A DNA stretch of 64,000 nucleotides from an uncultured Lachnospiraceae bacterium (GTDB lineage Bacteria; Bacillota; Clostridia; Lachnospirales; Lachnospiraceae). Position numbers and translations under genes: made by a program. Each line of letters starts with the position of its first letter. Position 1 is the stretch's first letter. The notes beneath the pieces were generated by a model. That model did not search any database and had not been told where the DNA came from. It saw nothing but the letters and a program-made list of their open reading frames with translations. The stretch covers positions 1 through 64,000 of the forward strand of contig CAJUPI010000004.1 of NCBI GenBank assembly GCA_910588125.1. Direction: 5' to 3'. Positions 1 through 7,200 of the stretch are shown here, in pieces.

Positions 1-2
1 AG

Positions 3-890
3 ATTATGAAGTTCACAATCCAGGGGGAATTCTACGGGATTAATGTGGCAAAGGTCAAAGAGATCATGATGGCGGCAAAGGTTAAAGTTATGCCACATGC
101 ACATCCGGCAGTGGAAGGGATCTTTAAACCCCGGGATACTCTGATCACGGTAATTGACCTTGGATACTACCTGACGGACGAGCGTCTGGAGCATCAGTCC
201 CGGGATCTGTTTATTGTTACCAACTTTAACAAGATGACTGTGGCCTTCCGTGTGCAAAGTATTGAAGGAATCAGCCGGATCTCCTGGAACGATATTCAGA
301 AGCCGGATAAGACTTTGACTCATGGAGAAGAAGGGGTGGCCACAGGCATTGCCCAGTGTGGAAACGAGCTGGTGACGATTCTTGATTTTGAAAAAATTGT
401 GGCGGAGATTGCTCCGGAGACTACGATTCAGCTCTCAGAGGTGGATCAGATGGGAGATCGTCCAATCTGTACCAAGCCGCTGGTTATCGCGGAGGATTCC
501 ATTTTGCTGCAGAAAATGATTGATGAAGCACTGGAGCGGGCCGGCTTTACCAATGTGAAGAATTTTAATAATGGCCAGGAAGCCTGGGATTATCTGCACT
601 CAATTTCAGGTGATTCCGACCTGTATGAAAAAGTGAACCTGATTATTACAGATATTGAGATGCCAAAGATGGATGGCCATCGCCTGACAAAACTGGTCAA
701 GGATGATTCAAGGCTGAAGCTTTTACCTGTAGTGATTTTCTCTTCACTGATCGACGATCAGATGCGGATCAAAGGTGAGCAACTGGGGGCGGATGAGCAG
801 CTGACGAAACCGGAGATCGGCAATCTGGTACATGTAATCGATCGGCTGCTGGAACGGTTTGAGGAGAATTTAAAGAATAACGAAGATTAA
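3..890 (+). CDS. cheV: Chemotaxis coupling protein CheV (5' end outside window)
   Basis: Chemotaxis adaptor joining a CheW-like domain to a response-regulator receiver; in this family it couples receptors to CheA and tunes adaptation by phosphorylation. The first ~135 visible residues are CheW-like (FYGINVAKVKEI near the start, then TVIDLGYYL). A receiver domain follows from about residue 158: VIAEDS at its start carries the acidic pocket, LIITDIEMPKMDG the phosphoacceptor Asp, and TKPE the conserved Lys. CheV proteins normally start some 15-20 residues before this motif and the frame is open back to base 3, so the real start probably lies upstream of the window and the ATG at 6 is internal. 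The next gene follows closely. An MCP gene lies at 55.7 kb, so chemotaxis is expected in this organism. Confidence 0.93.
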   Translation: MMKFTIQGEFYGINVAKVKEIMMAAKVKVMPHAHPAVEGIFKPRDTLITVIDLGYYLTDERLEHQSRDLFIVTNFNKMTVAFRVQSIEGISRISWNDIQKPDKTLTHGEEGVATGIAQCGNELVTILDFEKIVAEIAPETTIQLSEVDQMGDRPICTKPLVIAEDSILLQKMIDEALERAGFTNVKNFNNGQEAWDYLHSISGDSDLYEKVNLIITDIEMPKMDGHRLTKLVKDDSRLKLLPVVIFSSLIDDQMRIKGEQLGADEQLTKPEIGNLVHVIDRLLERFEENLKNNED

Positions 891-918
891 GCTTTTGGAT
901 GGAAAGGTGGAGTGCACG

Positions 919-1851
919 TTGAAAATATGCACATCTGCGGTTCTGGGAATTCTTATAGCTTTGCTGGCAGGAGCTTTTCCGGCTATGGCAGGAGAATGGG
1001 AATTGTCAGAAAATGGAAAGTATTGGACTTACTGTGAATCTCCCGGTGAGCCGGTGGAGGACGAATGGATCGAGGATAACGGAAAGATTTATTATGTGGA
1101 TGCCAGAGGGCGCATGAAGACTGGCTGGGTAAAGGACGAGGACAGTGGAAATAAATACTACATGGGTGAAGATGGCGCTATGTGCTTTAATGCCTTTACC
1201 AAGGATGACAAATATGTGGGGCCGGACGGATTGCAGGTCGAGCGGTATGATACTTATCGCAAGGCGATAAAATCCGGGTTGAAGAAAGCAACAAAGAAAA
1301 AAAAGTCTAGTAAGAAAGCTCAGGCAGCCGCTTCCGGGGAGGCTGATGCGCGGCAATTTTATTTTATGCTGACGGATTTGAATCTGGATGAATATCCGGA
1401 TTTGGTGGTGATGGAAGGGACGGATAGCAGCAAAAGCCCGATAGAAATTGCCATCTGGGATCCGGATGAGGAAGAGCTTTTGCTTTCGGCGGAATTTGAT
1501 GAGGCATCCGGGGAAGAGACTCGCGGTTCCCTTTATCGGGATCCGAAAGGAGAGACCATGTGGCTGGAAATTGTGGAGTCCAATGGAGATTTCCGTCTGT
1601 TCCAGATGAAGGATCAGAGCGCTGATTTCGAGTGCGTATGGAGCTTTGTGATGGAGCTGGATGACTGGGGTGGGCCCATATATCGGGTCAATGGACAGTC
1701 AGAAGATAAGGAGGACTGGGATCTGTTCCAAATTGAGGCGCAACAGGCCCGGGGAGATCATGTTCTGGAAGGCTATCTGCCAGTTACAGAGGAGAATATT
1801 AAATCTCAGGTGGATCGGGTGCTGACAGAGGATGAGCTGGAGTTGTGGTAA
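919..1851 (+). CDS. Secreted protein with cell-wall-binding repeats
   Basis: I place the start at the TTG at 919, because GGAAAGGTGGAG lies 7 bases before it and the protein then opens with a clean signal peptide (MKICTSAVLGILIALLAGAF, then AMA-GEW as a likely cleavage site). An upstream TTG at 895 has no such site. The mature N-terminus carries two or three choline-binding/CW_binding_1-like repeats (GKYWTYC, NGKIYYVDARGRMKTGWV, NKYYMGEDGAM). A Lys-rich linker (KKATKKKKSSKK) follows, then an acidic domain of about 180 residues with an EF-hand-like loop (LTDLNLDEYPDLVV). About 310 aa. The repeats suggest attachment to cell-wall polymer; the function of the C-terminal domain is unknown. A terminator-like hairpin follows directly. 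Confidence 0.8.
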   Translation: MKICTSAVLGILIALLAGAFPAMAGEWELSENGKYWTYCESPGEPVEDEWIEDNGKIYYVDARGRMKTGWVKDEDSGNKYYMGEDGAMCFNAFTKDDKYVGPDGLQVERYDTYRKAIKSGLKKATKKKKSSKKAQAAASGEADARQFYFMLTDLNLDEYPDLVVMEGTDSSKSPIEIAIWDPDEEELLLSAEFDEASGEETRGSLYRDPKGETMWLEIVESNGDFRLFQMKDQSADFECVWSFVMELDDWGGPIYRVNGQSEDKEDWDLFQIEAQQARGDHVLEGYLPVTEENIKSQVDRVLTEDELELW

Positions 1852-1855
1852 GGAT

Positions 1856-1913
1856 ATGAGGGCGTTGCAGAATAAATCGGATAACTTATTTTGCAACACC
1901 CTCATTTGTTTTT
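1856..1913 (+). terminator. Rho-independent terminator after the wall-binding protein gene
   Basis: The arm ATGAGGGCGTTGCA (1856-1869) pairs with TGCAACACCCTCAT (1892-1905) with a single G:T-type mismatch, extended by GAATAA/TTATTT inside. A T-rich run (TTGTTTTT) follows. It starts five bases after the stop codon at 1851. Confidence 0.75.
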
Positions 1914-1939
1914 GGAAAGTTGTGAAGATACCCTCAGTA

Positions 1940-1963
1940 GACAAGGGAACACACGGTTCAGCG
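1940..1963 (-). repeat. 24-bp dispersed repeat, copy A (inverted relative to copy at 60322)
   Basis: The reverse complement of these 24 bases is identical to 60322-60345. Similarity continues beyond the exact match with only a few differences (CTGAGGGTAT here on the minus strand, CTGCGGGTAT there). The core can form a small stem (GAAC/GTTC). It lies in the 168-bp gap before the gene at 2020. Confidence 0.7.
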
Positions 1964-2019
1964 CAGCAGGTGCGCGGACCTTCCACAGTAGAACAAAATG
2001 ACGAAAGACGGAACGGACT

Positions 2020-3624
2020 ATGAGAATAAAAGCACAAGTATTTCTGATGGCAGTACTGATATTGACTATAGTTTTTCCGGCGCAGGAGACGGCGGCTGCG
2101 CCGGGCCAACTGAAATCGGTGACCTATGTGTCGGATGCCTGGGTGATCAATTTTTGGAATACGGAAAGCGATCACATGGAGGAAGAGCTGGCGCAAATTG
2201 CAGCCGACGGTTTTAACAGCATTGTGTTGGTTATCCCCTGGAGAGAATTTCAGCCGGAGACAGCCCCGGTTTATTATAACAGTTACGCATTTGATAAGCT
2301 GGATCGGGTGATGCAGGCAGCGCAGGCGCAGGGTTTGCGGGTGATGCTGCGGGTCAGCTATACCTGGGATCACTATGACAGAGAACAGCCGACAATGCGG
2401 TTTCGGAGAATGCTGGGGAATGAAAAGCTGCGTTCGGCGTGGCTGGCCTATGTGGAAAGATTGTATCAGTCTGTGTCAGGATATGATAATTTTGCAGGTG
2501 GTTTTATCACCTGGGAGGATTTTTGGAACTATACAGAAGATGCCCCCGGTCTATATGGCGGGAAAACAACAGGAGTGGCCGAGGCAAAGAGAATAGGGTT
2601 TCAGGATTATTTGCGAGAGCACTATACGTTAGAGCAAGTACAGGAGTACTATGGGGCGGAACAGAGGCCGCAGGATTTTGCCACTGTTGGTATTCCTTCG
2701 CGGGACAGCCAGGCATATCGCTTATTTTATGAGTTTTATGATGAGTATCTGACAGCACTTCTGGCTGAGGCACAGCAGGTGTTTCCCAATCTTTCCCTGG
2801 AGGTGCGTCTGGATGTAGATCCGGTAACCGGGCGGGACGGTTCTCTGGCAGGAGCAGAACACTTTCGGACATTTCCCTGCAAGGAGGCTTCTTATTCGGC
2901 TTTGATGTACAGTGTGTCTATGGGATATGGGCAGGACAAAGTACTTACAGCGGCAGAAGCCTTGTCCATGATGGAAGAACAGTTGTATCTGGTACAGGCA
3001 TACAACGGAGGGAAGCCGATTTATATCGATCAGCTTCTTTATATGGACATAACACCGGGATTTGAGAGAAATGCCAGGTTGCTGGAAAGTGAGCGCAATA
3101 ATTATCTGCAGGGGTTACCGCCTTTGCTGAACAAGTATACAAACGGATATGCAGTTTGGAGCTATCGGAATTATGCTAATAATCCGGTCTACAACAGCCA
3201 GTTTGCCTTAGGAGACAGGGGGTGGGAGAGCAGCCGGGGAAGGGTGACAAAGAGAGACGGCAGCTATCAGATGAGGCTGGAAAGCGGGGGGCGTATTTCT
3301 CAGGAGATCGGATATTGGATTTCTCAAAAGACGGAACGGGATAATCATGTGCGTTTTACAGCGGACAGTAATTTTCCGGTGAGGCTTTTTGTGACATTGG
3401 GATCGCGGACCGAAGAAGTCATGGTAGATGGAAAAGGAACGTTTGATCTGAATTTTGGCAAGCTGGAGTACGGCGCGGTGCGGTTTGCCGCCGCCGATGA
3501 GTTGTGGCTGGATAATATTAGCGTTTACAATTTTGTTCAGGATGGCCAGCTCTATGGAATGGACGGGGAAGAGTTGGGCTGCCTGGAAGGGATAAGGGCG
3601 CTGAACCGGATGATGGAAGAGTAA
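2020..3624 (+). CDS. Secreted glycoside-hydrolase-like (TIM-barrel) protein
   Basis: 534 aa with an N-terminal signal peptide (MRIKAQVFLMAVLILTIVF, cleavage near ETAAA-PG). The next ~370 residues read like a GH42/GH5-type TIM barrel: GFNSIVLVIPWREFQP for an early strand, a run about the working position of the polypeptide (LDRVMQAAQAQGLRVMLRVS), then GGFITWEDFWN with a possible acid/base Glu, and IYIDQLLYMD towards the end of the barrel. The last ~120 residues, after NPVYNSQFALGDRGWE, look like a jelly-roll carbohydrate-binding domain (LDNISVYNF near the end). Substrate is unknown. The ribosome binding site is weak (GACGGAACGG). A polysaccharide-processing role outside the cell is inference; a non-catalytic barrel is possible. 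Confidence 0.65.
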   Translation: MRIKAQVFLMAVLILTIVFPAQETAAAPGQLKSVTYVSDAWVINFWNTESDHMEEELAQIAADGFNSIVLVIPWREFQPETAPVYYNSYAFDKLDRVMQAAQAQGLRVMLRVSYTWDHYDREQPTMRFRRMLGNEKLRSAWLAYVERLYQSVSGYDNFAGGFITWEDFWNYTEDAPGLYGGKTTGVAEAKRIGFQDYLREHYTLEQVQEYYGAEQRPQDFATVGIPSRDSQAYRLFYEFYDEYLTALLAEAQQVFPNLSLEVRLDVDPVTGRDGSLAGAEHFRTFPCKEASYSALMYSVSMGYGQDKVLTAAEALSMMEEQLYLVQAYNGGKPIYIDQLLYMDITPGFERNARLLESERNNYLQGLPPLLNKYTNGYAVWSYRNYANNPVYNSQFALGDRGWESSRGRVTKRDGSYQMRLESGGRISQEIGYWISQKTERDNHVRFTADSNFPVRLFVTLGSRTEEVMVDGKGTFDLNFGKLEYGAVRFAAADELWLDNISVYNFVQDGQLYGMDGEELGCLEGIRALNRMMEE

Positions 3625-3634
3625 AAAAGATTTC

Positions 3635-3662
3635 TTGACAAATATCTTCTCTGTGGTATAAT
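3635..3662 (+). promoter_or_regulatory. Sigma-A promoter of the thrS T-box leader
   Basis: TTGACA (3635-3640), a 16-base spacer and TATAAT (3657-3662). Transcription would start near 3669, just before the T-box leader. Confidence 0.85.
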
Positions 3663-3689
3663 CGGATTTAAAGTAAATAGAAGAATACG

Positions 3690-3970
3690 AAGATGAGAAC
3701 AGTAGCCTGTGGAGAACGCTGCAGAGAGGGCTGTGACAGGTGCGAGCAGCTTGCGGAGGAGACAGAGGAAGACCAGCTCGGAGTGATCCTTAATCGGATC
3801 CGGTGACACCGTTATCGTCGGAAAGAAGTGGCTGTGAGGAAAGAATTGCCGGATGAGGAAGCATATAGGCCGGTGATCAGAGGAACAGCAAGCGGGGTGG
3901 AACCGCGATCGTGAAACGTGATCGTCCCCTGTCAGGAGCAGAGCGCTCCGGACAGGGGACGTTTTATTTC
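3690..3970 (+). promoter_or_regulatory. T-box leader controlling thrS
   Basis: A structured leader of about 280 bases ends with the diagnostic T-box sequence GGGGTGGAACCGCG (3894-3907), which pairs with the uncharged tRNA acceptor end. An intrinsic terminator follows (GTCCCCTGTC at 3924-3933 pairing with GACAGGGGAC at 3951-3960, then GTTTTATTT). In this family, uncharged tRNA-Thr binding favours the antiterminator and turns on the downstream synthetase. The specifier could be the ACC at 3808-3810 in GGTGACACCG, but I cannot confirm its position in Stem I without folding. Confidence 0.92.
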
Positions 3971-4052
3971 CGCGAACAATGGGCCAAGTGCCGTGCTTGC
4001 AACGAGAAGCCTATGTGTGATGAATGGATGATAGAAGAAAAGGAGAGAAGTC

Positions 4053-5981
4053 ATGAGGATTACGCTGAAGGATGGAAGTGTCAGGGAATATATGCAGCCG
4101 GTTTCGATTCTGGAGGTGGCAAAGGATTTAAGTGAGGGACTTGGCCGGATGGCTTGTGTGGGTGAAGTGGATGGAGAGACGGCAGATCTGCGGACGATTT
4201 TGGATAAAGACTGCACGCTTAATATCCTGACAGCAAAGGATGAGAAGGGATTGGCGGCGCTGCGCCATTCTGCCAGCCATGTGATGGCGCAGGCAATTAA
4301 GCGCCTGTATCCGGAGGCAAAGCTGGCGATTGGCCCGTCGATTGCCGATGGATTTTATTATGATATTGATTTTGCAGAGCCGATTGTGGCAGAGGATATG
4401 GAAAAGATCGAGGCTGAGATGAAAAAGATTGTGAAGGAAGCCTTGCCAATTGAGCGTTTTACTCTGCCTCGTAAAGAGGCGATTGCCTTCATGAAAGAGA
4501 AAGAAGAGCCATATAAAGTGGAATTGATTGAAGATTTGCCGGAAGGGGAGGAAATCAGTTTTTATAAGCAGGGAGAATTTACGGATCTATGTGCCGGACC
4601 GCATCTGATGAGTACCAAAGATGTGGGAAAAGCTTATAAGCTGACTAGTATTGCCGGTGCATACTGGCGGGGAGATGAGCACAATAAGATGCTGACACGT
4701 CTCTATGCCACGGCATTTTCCAAGAAGGAGGAGCTGGAAGCCTATCTTACGATGATGGAGGAAGCAAAAAAGCGGGATCACCGGAAGCTGGGCCGGGAGC
4801 TGGGGCTGTTTATGATGCATGAGGCAGGGCCAGGCTTTCCGTTTTTCCTGCCGAAAGGTATGGTATTGAAGAACACGCTGTTAGAATACTGGCGGGAGAT
4901 TCACAAGAAGGCGGGGTATGTGGAGATTTCCACTCCGATCATCTTAAATCGTGGCCTGTGGGAGAATTCCGGGCACTGGGATCATTATAAAAATAATATG
5001 TACACTACCGTGATTGATGAGCAGGATTTTGCTGTCAAACCTATGAATTGCCCGGGGGGAATGTTGGTATATGCCTCAGAGCCGCGTTCTTATCGTGATT
5101 TGCCTCTGCGGGTAGGAGAGCTGGGCTTGGTGCATCGTCATGAGAAATCGGGACAGCTGCATGGCCTTATGCGGGTGCGTTGCTTTACTCAGGATGACGC
5201 GCACATTTTTATGATGCCGGAGCAGATCAAGGAAGAGATTGTGGGAGTGGCCAGACTGATTGATTCTGTCTATAAGCTGTTTGGTTTCCAATATCATGTG
5301 GAGCTGTCCACTCGTCCGGAGGACAGTATGGGCAGTGACGAGGATTGGGAGATGGCGACGGAAGGCCTCCGCGGGGCCCTTGGCGAGCTGGGCCTGGACT
5401 ATGTAGTCAATGAGGGAGACGGCGCTTTCTATGGACCGAAGATTGATTTCCATCTGGTAGATGCGATTGGCAGGACCTGGCAGTGCGGCACCATACAGCT
5501 GGATTTCCAGATGCCTCAGCGGTTTGAACTGGAGTATATCGGGGCGGATGGCGAGAAACACCGCCCAATCATGATTCATCGGGTTGCATTCGGCTCCATT
5601 GAGCGGTTTATCGGTATTTTGATTGAGCATTTTGCAGGGGCATTTCCGACCTGGCTGGCACCCGTGCAGGTGAAGGTGCTGCCGATCTCGGATAAATTTA
5701 TGGATTATGCCGGACAGGTGACGGAAAAGCTGGAAGAGGCCGGAATCCGGACAGAGCTGGATACGCGTTCGGAAAAGATTGGCTATAAGATCCGGGAAGC
5801 CCAGATGCAGAAGATTCCTTATATGCTGGTGGTAGGCCAGAAGGAGGAGGAAGAAGGTGTTGTCGCTGTGCGCAGCCGGTTCTTAGGGGACGAAGGACAG
5901 AAGCCGCTGGGAGAATTTATTGCGGCAATAAAAGATGAAATTGCCAAAAAAGAAATCCGGGAAGTCCAGATAAAAAAGTAA
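4053..5981 (+). CDS. thrS: Threonyl-tRNA synthetase
   Basis: Charges tRNA-Thr with threonine in the cytoplasm. At 642 aa it has the full bacterial length. Domains in order: TGS (residues ~1-62, MRITLKDGSVREY), the editing/SAD domain with zinc-type residues (HSASHVMAQAIKRLYP near 73; TDLCAGPHL near 180), the class II catalytic core with motif 2 region (MNCPGGMLVYASEPRSYRDL; GLMRVRCFTQDDAHIF) and motif 3 (HRPIMIHRVAFGSIERFIGI), then the anticodon-binding domain. The start is set by AGGAG at 4041-4045, 7 bases upstream. Expression is controlled by the T-box leader just before it. A weaker second ThrRS elsewhere in the genome cannot be excluded. Confidence 0.98.
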   Translation: MRITLKDGSVREYMQPVSILEVAKDLSEGLGRMACVGEVDGETADLRTILDKDCTLNILTAKDEKGLAALRHSASHVMAQAIKRLYPEAKLAIGPSIADGFYYDIDFAEPIVAEDMEKIEAEMKKIVKEALPIERFTLPRKEAIAFMKEKEEPYKVELIEDLPEGEEISFYKQGEFTDLCAGPHLMSTKDVGKAYKLTSIAGAYWRGDEHNKMLTRLYATAFSKKEELEAYLTMMEEAKKRDHRKLGRELGLFMMHEAGPGFPFFLPKGMVLKNTLLEYWREIHKKAGYVEISTPIILNRGLWENSGHWDHYKNNMYTTVIDEQDFAVKPMNCPGGMLVYASEPRSYRDLPLRVGELGLVHRHEKSGQLHGLMRVRCFTQDDAHIFMMPEQIKEEIVGVARLIDSVYKLFGFQYHVELSTRPEDSMGSDEDWEMATEGLRGALGELGLDYVVNEGDGAFYGPKIDFHLVDAIGRTWQCGTIQLDFQMPQRFELEYIGADGEKHRPIMIHRVAFGSIERFIGILIEHFAGAFPTWLAPVQVKVLPISDKFMDYAGQVTEKLEEAGIRTELDTRSEKIGYKIREAQMQKIPYMLVVGQKEEEEGVVAVRSRFLGDEGQKPLGEFIAAIKDEIAKKEIREVQIKK

Positions 5982-6000
5982 TAGATGCATAGATTAAAAA

Positions 6001-6107
6001 AATAAATGCATACTAACCTTGATATTGGATGATATCGATTTTATGACTGCGCTCAGGCCGAAGAAGGCCGGCGGGACATCATCTTATGAAGGAGGTATGC
6101 ATTTATT
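6001..6107 (+). promoter_or_regulatory. Hairpin covering the start region of the DUF1540 gene
   Basis: AATAAATGCATAC (6001-6013) is the exact reverse complement of GTATGCATTTATT (6095-6107). The right arm begins inside the GGAGG ribosome binding site (6091-6095) and runs up to the ATG at 6108. Inside the loop, GGCC-GAAGAA-GGCC (6056-6069) forms a second small stem. Pairing would occlude translation initiation. Confidence 0.55.
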
Positions 6108-6422
6108 ATGACCAAGCTGGATTGTACAGTAACAAACTGTCTGCATAATGCGGACAACTGCTGTTGTAAGCAGGCGATTATCGTGGACGGACAGGGAGCA
6201 AAGGAGCGGGAGGGAACCTGCTGCGGCAGCTTTGATGAGAACCGGGAAGGTGCGTTTAAGAATATTTTCAAGACTCCGGAAAGCCGTCTGGAGGTGGATT
6301 GTGAGGCAGTGAACTGTATCTATAATGAAGGACGTCATTGCCAGGCCGAGCATATCGATGTTTGCGGCGACGGGGCCAGCCGTGCCGAGCATACGCAGTG
6401 CGCAACCTTTACTGTGCGCTAA
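6108..6422 (+). CDS. DUF1540 domain-containing cysteine-rich protein
   Basis: 104 aa with two DUF1540-like units: LDCTVTNCLHNADNCCCKQ at the N-terminus and VDCEAVNCIYNEGRHCQAE from about residue 65. Each is followed by a further Cys near its end (CCGSF; CATF). The spacing D-C-x4-N-C-x-(Y/H)-N-x4-C is typical of this small clostridial family, which is thought to bind metal; its function is not known. The middle (NREGAFKNIFKTPES) links the two units. GGAGG lies 12 bases before the ATG and can be paired by an upstream arm. A short stem-loop follows the stop. Confidence 0.85.
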   Translation: MTKLDCTVTNCLHNADNCCCKQAIIVDGQGAKEREGTCCGSFDENREGAFKNIFKTPESRLEVDCEAVNCIYNEGRHCQAEHIDVCGDGASRAEHTQCATFTVR

Positions 6423-6428
6423 AGGCTC

Positions 6429-6453
6429 ACCGGAAGCGCATAGTGCTTCCGGT
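6429..6453 (+). terminator. Stem-loop after the DUF1540 gene
   Basis: ACCGGAAGC (6429-6437) pairs perfectly with GCTTCCGGT (6445-6453) over a 7-base loop. There is no T-run, so it may be a weak terminator or an mRNA-stabilising hairpin. Confidence 0.45.
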
Positions 6454-6487
6454 ACATAGGAGGGGGCTGACAATGTCAGTGAGATAG

Positions 6488-6531
6488 TGTTTCTGAAGGT
6501 ATGCCGTGGAGAATGTTTCTGAAGGTATGCT
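6488..6531 (+). repeat. Short direct repeat flanking palindromic element copy 1
   Basis: TGTTTCTGAAGGTATGC occurs twice, about 26 bases apart (starting near 6489 and near 6515). It ends in the GGTAYGCC motif that borders the long palindromic elements of this window, so it may be a duplicated element end. Confidence 0.5.
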
Positions 6532-6534
6532 GAA

Positions 6535-6796
6535 GGGACGCCGTGGAGAAAAGAGTGGGACAGCCGATGCGCCAGCCGGGATTTTTTCCGTTTCGGGATT
6601 AAGAAGCTCTAAAATTTCTGGATTTTGCTAAGTGCGAAACGAAAATGCCCAAACTCGCTTCGCTCAGACAGTGTGCATTTTCGTTTCAACGCAAAATCCA
6701 GAAAATTAAGAGCTTCTAAAATCCCTGCAAATGTCAAAAATCCTGGCTGGCGCACCGGCTGTCCCACTCTTTTCTCCACGGCTGGATATTCTCGGA
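6535..6796 (+). repeat. Long palindromic element, copy 1
   Basis: A hairpin of about 245 bases. The outer arms 6540-6583 and 6736-6782 are near-perfect complements (GCCGTGGAGAAAAGAGTGGG against CCCACTCTTTTCTCCACGGC). Inside lie the family core (TTTCGGGATTAAGAAGC and TTCTAAAATCCCTGCAAATG), a second stem (AAATTTCTGGATTTTGC/GCAAAATCCAGAAAATT) and an inner stem CGAAACGAAAATGC/GCATTTTCGTTT. The tip is the conserved CTCGCTTCGCTCAGACAGTG. The right border continues as GGCTGGATATTCTC. No reading frame of note. Confidence 0.85.
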
Positions 6797-6906
6797 ACTA
6801 AGTTTGAGGACATTGATTGTGCAACTAATATTTTACAAGGAATGCCATGACATTGAAGCTAAAAGCATGACTTTTTGATCAGAATCATACTATATAAGCC
6901 TAGAAT
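6797..6906. other. Spacer between two palindromic elements
   Basis: About 110 AT-rich bases with no plausible gene, promoter or further repeat that I can recognise. Confidence 0.5.
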
Positions 6907-7168
6907 TGAGAATATTCAGCCTTGGGGGAGGAAGCGGGCGGGGTTCTGCGGGCGGGATTTTCGACATTTGCAGGGATTTTTAGAAGCCCTTAAATTTCTG
7001 GATTTTGCATTGAATCAAAAATATCCACTGTCTGAGCGTTAGCGAGTTTGGATATTTTTGATTCGTTTTTTGCAAAATTCAGAAATTTTAGGACTTCTTA
7101 ATCCCGAAACAGGAGAAAATCCCGCCCGCAGAACCCCGCCCGCTTCCTCCCCCAAGGCGTACCTTCCG
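6907..7168 (-). repeat. Long palindromic element, copy 2 (inverted orientation)
   Basis: Same family as copy 1, read on the minus strand. The left border GAGAATATTCAGCC is the reverse complement of copy 1's right border; the right border GGCGTACCTTCCGG matches the GGTAYGCC end. The outer arms 6920-6962 and 7115-7157 (CCTTGGGGGAGGAAGCGGGC against GCCCGCTTCCTCCCCCAAGG) differ completely in sequence from copy 1. The core TTTGCAGGGATTTTTAGAAG and CTTCTTAATCCCGAAAC is shared. The inner stem is GAATCAAAAATATCC/GGATATTTTTGATTC, and the tip is CACTGTCTGAGCGTTAGCGA. Confidence 0.85.
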
Positions 7169-7200
7169 GAACTACTCAGCTAATCAACTCAATGATGATT

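Noticed and set aside
1699..2373. 224-codon minus-strand frame over the gap at 1.9 kb
   Set aside because: Spans the ends of two plus-strand genes and a terminator; its His/Arg/Cys-rich text has no known domain.
6535..7168. Insertion sequence or transposon with terminal inverted repeats
   Set aside because: No transposase frame within or near the copies and no clear target-site duplication; left as an unclassified palindromic element.
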